14,218 nt of DNA from DASQUK01 sp046723645 (GTDB lineage: Bacteria > Actinomycetota > Acidimicrobiia > Acidimicrobiales > VFJN01), in assembly GCA_046723645.1 (NCBI GenBank), contig JBKOUY010000144.1, forward strand, positions 1 through 14,218. Direction: 5' to 3'. The notes beneath the pieces are model-generated. The model was not told the DNA's origin, did not search any database, and saw only the letters and a list, made by a program, of their open reading frames with translations. The position numbers and the translations under genes are program-made. Shown here piece after piece: positions 7,453 through 13,224 of the stretch (the first letter of the stretch is position 1; the number at the start of each line of letters is the position of its first letter).

Positions 7453-8445
7453 TCACCGCGTCGGGTCGACGAGCACTTTGCCGGTGGACTGCCGGCCCGC
7501 CACCCTGCGCAGGGCGCTGGCCACGTCGCCCAGCCGATACACGGCGTCGACGTGGGGGGCGACGCGCCCGGACGCCAGCAGCTCGATCAGCTCGGCGCGG
7601 TCGCGTCCGGCGAGGTCGGGCGCATGGAGGCCGAACGTCCGGATCTCGAAGCCCTTGACGATCGCTCCCTTGAGGAGGACGAGGTTGAGCGGGATCCGTG
7701 GGATCTCGCCCGACGCGAAGCCGACGGTGACGAAGCGCCCGCCCCAGCGGAGCGAGCGCAGGGCGCGCTCGGCCGCGGGGCCGCCGACCGGATCGATGAC
7801 GACGTCGACGCCGTCCGGGAGGATGGCGCGGACGGCGTCCCGGATGTCCTCCTCGACGTAGTTGACCGCGTGCTCGGCGCCGCGCTCCTGGCACAGCGCC
7901 AGCTTGGACGGGCTCGACGCGGCAGCGATCACCCGGCCGCCGAGGACCTGCGCCAGATCGATGGCGGCGACGCCGACGCCGCCAGCGGCTCCGAGCACGA
8001 CCACCCAGTCGCCGGGGCGCACCTCCGCGACCGAGCGGAGCGCGTGGTACGCCGTCGCGTACGTGACCCAGAACCCGGCGGCGGCGGTGACGTCGACCCC
8101 CGGGGGGATCGGCATGAGACCCTCCGCCGGCATCGCCACGTATTCCGCGAAGGCGCCCACCATCGTGGCGCCGAACACGAGGTCTCCCGGCGCGGCGCCG
8201 TCGACACCCGGACCGAGGGCGACGACCTCGCCCGCGACCTCGCTGCCGGGCACGAACGGCGTCGGCATCGAAACCTGGTACCCGTCCGCGACGATGAGGA
8301 CGTCGGGGAAGTTGACCGCCGCGGCGCCGACACGCACGAGCACCTCCCCGGGACCGGGCTCGGGACGCGGCACCGACTCGACCGCGACCGCCTCGGGCGG
8401 CCCGTGCTCGCGGCACACCGCCGCCCGCATGGTCTGCCCGGTCAT
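7453..8445 (-). CDS. Zinc-independent MDR quinone oxidoreductase (NADPH:quinone reductase family)
   Basis: A 330-aa medium-chain dehydrogenase/reductase of the quinone oxidoreductase group. The GroES-like N-terminal half has VNFPDVLIVADGYQ (residues 44-57) and the PFVPGSEVAGEVVALG signature (63-78). The Rossmann half has the nucleotide loop GAAGGVG (152-158) and AIDLAQVLGGRVIAAASSPSKLALCQERGA, where SSPSK suggests NADPH. The catalytic and structural zinc cysteines of alcohol dehydrogenases are absent. The chosen ATG (8445) overlaps the stop of an 8-codon leader (ATGA). A GTG at 8493 in frame would add 16 unconserved residues, and ATG 8430 is also possible. The following LLM oxidoreductase gene is 31 bp away. 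The likely reaction is NADPH-dependent reduction of quinones or enones, but the substrate is unknown. Confidence 0.87.
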   Translation of the reverse strand: MTGQTMRAAVCREHGPPEAVAVESVPRPEPGPGEVLVRVGAAAVNFPDVLIVADGYQVSMPTPFVPGSEVAGEVVALGPGVDGAAPGDLVFGATMVGAFAEYVAMPAEGLMPIPPGVDVTAAAGFWVTYATAYHALRSVAEVRPGDWVVVLGAAGGVGVAAIDLAQVLGGRVIAAASSPSKLALCQERGAEHAVNYVEEDIRDAVRAILPDGVDVVIDPVGGPAAERALRSLRWGGRFVTVGFASGEIPRIPLNLVLLKGAIVKGFEIRTFGLHAPDLAGRDRAELIELLASGRVAPHVDAVYRLGDVASALRRVAGRQSTGKVLVDPTR

Positions 8446-8468
8446 CGCGGCAGGCTCCGCCGCTCCAT
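8442..8468 (-). CDS. Possible 8-codon leader peptide overlapping the quinone oxidoreductase start
   Basis: On the minus strand an ATG at 8468 follows GGGAGG at a 4-base spacing, the best ribosome site of this region. It reads MERRSLPR and then TGA. That TGA overlaps the ATG of the oxidoreductase as ATGA (8445-8442). The arrangement would allow translational coupling or regulated reinitiation. A sequencing or real one-base frameshift that cut off the natural N-terminus is the alternative. Confidence 0.4.
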   Translation of the reverse strand: MERRSLPR

Positions 8469-8517
8469 CGCTCCTCCCGTCGTTCGCCACCACGGTCCAG
8501 CCGCGATCGGCGAGCTG

Positions 8518-8523
8518 ACACTA
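8518..8523 (-). promoter_or_regulatory. Candidate -10 TAGTGT for the oxidoreductase pair
   Basis: TAGTGT on the minus strand, with TCGACC (4 of 6 to TTGACA) 16 bp upstream at 8540-8545. It would give a leader of about 40 nt before the small ORF at 8468. This is the same hexamer as at 3975-3980 and 5941-5946. Confidence 0.4.
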
Positions 8524-8574
8524 TCGACGCAGACCAGCCGGTCGACCGCTAGATGATCGAACGGTTGCTCCGAA

Positions 8575-8590
8575 TCAAGGCTTGACTCAA
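8575..8590. repeat. Overlapping TCAA/TTGA palindromes (possible operator)
   Basis: TCAAG-G-CTTGA (8575-8585) is directly overlapped by TTGA-C-TCAA (8582-8590). The three alternating half-sites lie upstream of the TAGTGT promoter candidate, in a locally AT-richer gap between the VWA gene's stop and the oxidoreductase unit. Operator function is inference. Confidence 0.3.
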
Positions 8591-8616
8591 AGCGAATTTC
8601 GGCAAGAGTTCGTGCG

Positions 8617-10647
8617 TCACTTGACGGTGATTGTCCAAGGACCAACGGCGTGGACCTCGAAGAACTGAGGTCGTCCGCTTATTTGGCGTGAGTCGGCGTA
8701 TGGCTGGGATGTGCTGACGAGGCGTTCGGTTCCATGGGCACCGAACGTCCGCACGTCAAAGTAGCGGCCGTCACTGTTCCCGGTGATCTCGGCGAGCGAA
8801 CCGTTGCCCGTATAACGCACCACCATATCCCCGTCGCCTTTGACAGAGGTGTTGAAGGTTGGAACGACTGAAAGTCGTAGCACCTCGATTCTCCAGGGAC
8901 CGGTGGCACGGACCTCGAAGCCGGTCGATTCACCGCCGTCCCAGTCCAGCGACCGGACTCCCTCGTAGAGGTCGAGGGTGTTAACCAGATGGTTCTCGGT
9001 TCCCAGGATTCGGACGCCGAAGTAGCGGGACGCCGCGTTACCTGTGATGTAGACGACTGCAGGGCCGGGGGCGTTCTTGGCGAACTTGACCTCGGCGTCG
9101 GTCGAGCCGGTCAACACAATCGTGGCGTTGTGGCCCTCCTCAGCCGAGTGCTCGTCGGCCGCGGCGGCTGCCGCCGCCATCCCCGACTCGATACCCGATG
9201 GCAATGACGCTGGTGGTGGCTCGGCGCTCGTCTTGACCGCCGCTCGTCGAAGGGCACTATCGGGCGCGGGGGTCCGCGGCTGGGTGTCGTCTGGCGGACG
9301 TTGCGACTGCTGCTGGTCGTGCGGCGGGTGCCGCCGCGCCTGCTGTTCGGGCTGCGAGCCAGGGGCGTGCAGAGCCGACCTCAGTCCCTGCGCAGCAACA
9401 GCGAAGGACCTGGGCAGGGACCGACGTGGCAGGGGTGAGGTAGCTGGCGCGGTGGGCGGAGCGCTTGGCGGGGTGACATCCGGTGGGGGAGGGTGGCGCA
9501 GATCCGTTCTCCCCGGCGTCGGGAGTGCCGGTGCCTGAAAGGTGGTACTAGCGCGTGGTCTGGCCGCGCCGGCCGACGGGGCGCCGCTATCCACAGATGC
9601 CCGTCGACGGGCGCGAAGGTCGAGAGCCAGCGCCGCCAGCGCAATCAGCACAAACCCGGACAGCACGAAAGTGACTGGCCCCAGTGCTCTGCCAGCTGGC
9701 CATCGTTCGCTCGGCGGCTCTGCCGCATCCGCAGATGTGCCTGCCACCGGCAGTCCTACGACGGTTCTGGACTGCGCATCTCCGGTCTTGACCGTGACCT
9801 CGGCCACGGCCGGCAGTTCCCCCGGAGCCTGGAACGACACGAGGTACTGCTCGCCCAACGCCGTCGCTAGGCGTCCGTACGACTGGACGACCTGGGCCGG
9901 AGCGGTCCGGAGCACCGCACCGCCCGTGCGGCCCACGACCTGCGCCCATAGGTCGTCCCCACGGGTCTGTACAACGTTGATAACCGCCTCGGCTCGCGCT
10001 ACCGCCTGGGTGAGCTGCTCGACCGAGGGTCCATGTTCGTCGGCGCCATGGCTGTAGACGATGATTGCGCGCGGTCCGGGCGGAGCCATGGCGAGCTTCT
10101 GGGCTGCCAGCAACGTCCCCGCCGTCGTCGACCGGGTGCCCCCCGAACGCAGTGCACTGACCGCGCTCAGCGCGTCGGCAGGCTCGGGGCTCAAGGGCGC
10201 GACCACGTGCGGGTCACCCCCTGACGCGACCACCATGGTGCGGACACCCTCGGGCAGCCGCAGCAGAAACTCGGTCGCCCCGCTCTGCACCGCCTCCAAC
10301 GCTTCTGCCGTCATGTCGGACGCAGTATCGATCACGAGAGCGACGGACAGGCTGCGCGACATCATGGGTGTGACCGTGGTAGTAACGGGCCTTCCGTCAA
10401 CCGTCACAGACAATGCCTCGGGTGCCAGTTCTGGGTCAGGCTGCGCCGCAGCTACCGCGAGGACCATCGAGACGCGGGGCGCCGACGCGGTGTGCACCGC
10501 GATCACCCGCGGGTCTTCAGGACCCGCGAGAGCTCGGTGCGACACCAAAGGGACGAACAAAAGCAAGGCGAGCATGGCGAACACAACGACTGTCGCCGCG
10601 CTGCCGCGGTCATCACGTTTGAGCAGCAAAGACCACCAGGTTGTCAC
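8617..10647 (-). CDS. VWA-like membrane protein with twin C-terminal beta domains
   Basis: A 676-aa protein I do not recognise as a named family. A signal-anchor helix lies at 17-35 after a charged N-terminus. Residues ~96-275 look like a von Willebrand A fold: SVALVIDTASD (101-111), RTMVVASGG, RAIIVYSHGAD (193-203), VINVVQTRG. The metal site is degenerate, since 107-111 is DTASD instead of DxSxS. A second transmembrane helix (~324-343) ends in RARRR. A Pro/Gln-rich linker (~355-495) leads to two copies of a ~80-residue beta domain (507-590 and 598-676), each with ITGN, RYFxVR and FEVxAxGPWxI. The GTG start at 10647 has a poor ribosome site and lies inside the sortase gene (35-nt overlap), so translation is probably coupled. 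It is the last gene of the three-gene unit. The role is unknown, and surface assembly or binding is inference. Confidence 0.75.
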   Translation of the reverse strand: MTTWWSLLLKRDDRGSAATVVVFAMLALLLFVPLVSHRALAGPEDPRVIAVHTASAPRVSMVLAVAAAQPDPELAPEALSVTVDGRPVTTTVTPMMSRSLSVALVIDTASDMTAEALEAVQSGATEFLLRLPEGVRTMVVASGGDPHVVAPLSPEPADALSAVSALRSGGTRSTTAGTLLAAQKLAMAPPGPRAIIVYSHGADEHGPSVEQLTQAVARAEAVINVVQTRGDDLWAQVVGRTGGAVLRTAPAQVVQSYGRLATALGEQYLVSFQAPGELPAVAEVTVKTGDAQSRTVVGLPVAGTSADAAEPPSERWPAGRALGPVTFVLSGFVLIALAALALDLRARRRASVDSGAPSAGAARPRASTTFQAPALPTPGRTDLRHPPPPDVTPPSAPPTAPATSPLPRRSLPRSFAVAAQGLRSALHAPGSQPEQQARRHPPHDQQQSQRPPDDTQPRTPAPDSALRRAAVKTSAEPPPASLPSGIESGMAAAAAAADEHSAEEGHNATIVLTGSTDAEVKFAKNAPGPAVVYITGNAASRYFGVRILGTENHLVNTLDLYEGVRSLDWDGGESTGFEVRATGPWRIEVLRLSVVPTFNTSVKGDGDMVVRYTGNGSLAEITGNSDGRYFDVRTFGAHGTERLVSTSQPYADSRQISGRPQFFEVHAVGPWTITVK

Positions 10648-11230
10648 GGTAATGTCCGGTGGAAGAATCGAACGGTCCTCCGCAGGTCACCAATCGGAGT
10701 TCCGGTTCAGCAGTCGGGTAGTAGACGAGCTCGCTCGGGAACTCGGACTTGTGATATCGCTCCAGCGTTGTCACCAGGAACCGGGCCGTGGTCCCGTCTG
10801 CGCGTTCGACCAGAATCTCGTCCAAGGCCTCAAGCTCACCGAGCCGGAAGAACACCGCTGGTCCCGTCCTGGAGTCGACGTGGCCCAGGATGACCGCAGG
10901 TCCGACTTGTCCCGGCCGGGGGCCGCCGGCCCACCAGCCCGCCGAACTTGGCTGCCGGGGTACTTCGATGCTCTGGTCGGATGCCCGCCCCAGCGCCTCG
11001 AGCCCGGTGTCCACGTCGATAGAGGGGATGCGGAGACGAACCGGGGCAGCAGTCTCCCTGTGCGTGCGCGTCGAGCGGTAGGGGGAGAGGCCGGAGTGAG
11101 TTGCGAGGCTCGTCTCCGGGATCGACGCTGCCGAGGTATCGGTATCGTCGGCGTTCCCGCAGGTGCTGAGAAGCAACATCGCTAGGAGCGAGCCGAAGGC
11201 CGTCGCACCTGTCAGACGATGCTGTGTCAT
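10613..11230 (-). CDS. Class F sortase, probably lipoprotein-anchored
   Basis: A 205-aa sortase-fold transpeptidase. The catalytic triad is visible: H117 in VILGHVDS, C183 in LVTCGG, and R195 in GHYRDN. The core begins VRLRIPSIDVDTGLEALG (64-81), with WWAGGPRPGQVGPAVILGH before the histidine, which is typical of the short actinobacterial class F enzymes. Residues 1-24 are a signal peptide ending LSTC. C24 could be lipidated, though Thr at -1 is unusual for a lipobox. Otherwise the segment is an uncleaved anchor. A Ser/Thr-rich tether precedes the domain. The ATG at 11230 follows GAGG by two bases and lies 4 nt after the stop of the lipoprotein gene. Upstream frame extension has no support. 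Class F enzymes are expected to act on LPXTG-like or variant signals, and no clear substrate gene is visible here. Confidence 0.9.
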   Translation of the reverse strand: MTQHRLTGATAFGSLLAMLLLSTCGNADDTDTSAASIPETSLATHSGLSPYRSTRTHRETAAPVRLRIPSIDVDTGLEALGRASDQSIEVPRQPSSAGWWAGGPRPGQVGPAVILGHVDSRTGPAVFFRLGELEALDEILVERADGTTARFLVTTLERYHKSEFPSELVYYPTAEPELRLVTCGGPFDSSTGHYRDNLVVFAAQT

Positions 11231-11234
11231 CACC

Positions 11235-12659
11235 TCAAGGTGCCCCTCGTGCCGGCGCCATTCCGCCCCCGCCGGTCTGCGGGCCACCCGTCGGGCTCTG
11301 CGCAGTGACGGTGTCCCCAATTGCCGTGGCGGCCTGCGCCGCCAGCGCGAACATGTGCTCGTAGGCGTCGAAAGACAGTTGGTGCGCGGTGCTGTAGTCG
11401 CGCTCTGCGTACGCGTTGATCTGACGAAGCAGAAGGTCCTCGTGCATGACAAAGGCGTCCGCCAGGGCGGGTGTGCCCAAACGCCCTTGTGTCGAAGTGG
11501 ACAGGAACGCCGCGAAGTGCACGTTGAACTCCTTCAGTCGCTCGGTCGCGGTCTTTTCGAGAGCCGCATCATCCGCTACGAGTGCCTGGGTATAGGTCAC
11601 GAACGCGTCGATGTGGTCCGCCCAGAGCGCCTGAAAGGAACCCGCACTGGTGGCACCAAACACGCTCTCGATCATGGCCGTGATCTCACGCGTATTTCCG
11701 TCAAGCGCCGCGCCGGCCGCAGGAAAGTCGGCGGAATTCGAGATCCCTGAGCGCATCGCGTCGACAGCAAGCTCGGCGTGTTCACCGAGGAGCATGCCAA
11801 GGCGAGACTGCAACTGGCGGGCCGGGCTGTCGAAGTCGACCGGCAACGCCGCACCTCCTCCGGTCAGGATAGCGGCGGCCAGGGTCTTGCTAAGCGGGAA
11901 CATGTGCGCGTAACTCTCGCGCTCGAGCGCGAAGGCGCGTTCATAATCCCCGCGGCCATAGGCGTCGACCTGTTGCATCAGCTGATCCACATGCATCCGC
12001 AACCCGGCGGCGACGACAGAGGCCGGAGCGGCCTTCTTGGTGGCCGTCTCGAGAAACTCGCTGAGGTCCGTCGTGTAGTCATCCAACTGGCGACGTGCCT
12101 GGGACTTTACGGCCTCATCCTTATCGGCCACACCTCGTGCGTAGTTGAACAGGTAGGTGACGTGGCCGAACCACATCTGTTCGAACTTCTCCGCTGCCTC
12201 CGCGCCATACACAGTTCCGATCAACTCGCCTAGGTCCGCGGTGTTCTTACTTAGCGCTTCGTCTGCCGACTGAGCGAGGTCACCGTCACCACGCAGTCGT
12301 GCCCTGGTGAGCCGGACGGTCAGGATCGCGTGCTGGCCGAGTAGCTGCTCCACCTGGGCGCGCAAGTCGCTTGCATCGACTGCCTTGACAGCCGGCACCC
12401 GGCTCCCGTGTTCATGGACGGCCGCCGATCCAGCAGTCGGCTGACCCGCCTGCTCGTCCGGGGCAGCAGTCCACTGCGACGCGCATCCTGGAAGCACAAC
12501 AACGGCCATACAGGCGGCCACCCCGACGGCGACCACCCTGGACGCTGCAAACGGTCGGCGAATCGGACGAGGGCGGACGAATCTACGGGGATAACAGGAG
12601 CGACGGAGACCACGGTCGACGACCTTCGCGGCACGACCACCGGTAGCGGCGGTGAACAT
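11235..12659 (-). CDS. Lipoprotein with two tandem four-histidine helical domains
   Basis: A 474-aa exported protein. A long basic N-terminus holding RRPFAAS (residues 34-40, twin-arginine-like) leads to a hydrophobic stretch and VLPGC with C59 as lipidation site. Two homologous ~180-residue helical domains follow, ~98-270 and ~282-445. Each runs LLGxHAxLxV, a stretch ending NT, IGTVYG or IESVFG, FxxxWxxHI/V, a later H, then AYxxxDY and YxHMF. Four histidines recur at matching places: H110, H166, H223, H252 and H294, H349, H406, H435. Similar domains occur in Bacillota proteins labelled copper amine oxidase-like, from memory, without established function. The tail is Gly/Pro-rich. The ATG at 12659 is chosen for GGGAGG 11 nt upstream. 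An ATG at 12713 would add 18 residues. First gene of the sortase operon. Metal binding is inference. Confidence 0.75.
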   Translation of the reverse strand: MFTAATGGRAAKVVDRGLRRSCYPRRFVRPRPIRRPFAASRVVAVGVAACMAVVVLPGCASQWTAAPDEQAGQPTAGSAAVHEHGSRVPAVKAVDASDLRAQVEQLLGQHAILTVRLTRARLRGDGDLAQSADEALSKNTADLGELIGTVYGAEAAEKFEQMWFGHVTYLFNYARGVADKDEAVKSQARRQLDDYTTDLSEFLETATKKAAPASVVAAGLRMHVDQLMQQVDAYGRGDYERAFALERESYAHMFPLSKTLAAAILTGGGAALPVDFDSPARQLQSRLGMLLGEHAELAVDAMRSGISNSADFPAAGAALDGNTREITAMIESVFGATSAGSFQALWADHIDAFVTYTQALVADDAALEKTATERLKEFNVHFAAFLSTSTQGRLGTPALADAFVMHEDLLLRQINAYAERDYSTAHQLSFDAYEHMFALAAQAATAIGDTVTAQSPTGGPQTGGGGMAPARGAP

Positions 12660-12713
12660 GATGGCTACCACCTCCCCAACCCGGCGCGGCAGGGCGAGTG
12701 CCTGCCCGGCCAT

Positions 12714-13205
12714 GTGAATGAGCTTGCGCCGACGGCATTAGCAGTCGAGTAGCAACGCCGTGGATCGGGCGACCGCTTCCCCGAACGGACAGGTCCCCGG
12801 GCCGCCCGCGGTGCCGCAGCGTCGGCTGGCTCCTCGTTGACCCCCCACCGCAGCGGGGGCGGCAGCACCAGGCCCATATCGCACGAACTGGCGCCGTGAC
12901 TGCACCCAGAGTGCACGCTCATCTACCCCGCCCTATCGCCCACCCCGACATTTGGGCGACCCACACCTACATACCCAGAACCGCCCTCGGCATCAGGCTA
13001 GACACACGCCCGCGCCGCTGGCCAGAGGAAGGGACACAGATCTGCGAGACGCGCTACGACGATCCGCACAGAACGCCGCGACCGAACATCGTCGTTTCGG
13101 TCGCCGTCACTGCGCCCAGATCGGCGCATTTGGCCCGGTCGCTGCACCACGATCTAGAGGTGTGCTGTGACGTCCGCTTTGGCCGAGGCGGTGATGAAAC
13201 TCGAT
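12714..13205. other. Gene-free intergenic region of about 0.5 kb
   Basis: No convincing coding region lies on either strand. Short open frames (plus strand 12896-13207, minus strand 12665-12922) have no ribosome site and no protein-like composition. The stretch is visibly less GC-rich than the left half. It must hold the end of the upstream repeat-protein transcript and the promoter of the sortase operon, but I find no strong -35/-10 pair. TAGCCT on the minus strand at 12995-13000 is the best, weak -10. It contains two small inverted repeats, CCCCC/GGGGG (12842-12859) and TGCAC/GTGCA (12901-12915). Confidence 0.6.
12901..12915. repeat. Inverted repeat TGCAC-N5-GTGCA
   Basis: Perfect 5-bp arms around a 5-bp spacer (CCAGA), about 190 bp upstream of the earliest possible lipoprotein start (12713). 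The size fits a dimeric-regulator half-site pair, but the arms are short and chance occurrence is possible. Confidence 0.25.
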
Positions 13206-13224
13206 GACGCGCCGCGTTCGCGTC
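13206..13224 (-). terminator. Short GC hairpin at the end of the repeat-protein gene
   Basis: GACGCG and CGCGTC form a 6-bp stem with a 7-nt loop right at the TAG stop (13224-13226, minus strand). Only a weak T-containing stretch follows, so intrinsic termination is uncertain. Confidence 0.25.

Noticed and set aside
7036..8556. Plus-strand open frame of 506 codons
   Set aside because: It is antisense to the LLM and MDR oxidoreductases, whose domain motifs are clear. There is no domain-like pattern of its own.
8540..8620. tRNA remnant or attachment site in the AT-richer gap
   Set aside because: No T-loop, anticodon arm or CCA end could be recognised, and there is no matching direct repeat elsewhere in the window.
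10061..11185. 374-codon plus-strand frame opposite sortase and VWA genes
   Set aside because: The opposite strand carries the sortase catalytic motifs and the VWA pattern, so this is a shadow frame.
11235..11300. C-terminal SPTGG of the lipoprotein as a sortase signal
   Set aside because: No LPxTG-type motif, no following hydrophobic helix and no basic tail.
12665..12922. 85-codon minus-strand frame overlapping the lipoprotein 5' end
   Set aside because: Out of frame with the lipoprotein, no ribosome site, unstructured composition.
12896..13207. 103-codon plus-strand frame in the intergenic region
   Set aside because: No ribosome site, irregular composition and no recognisable motif.
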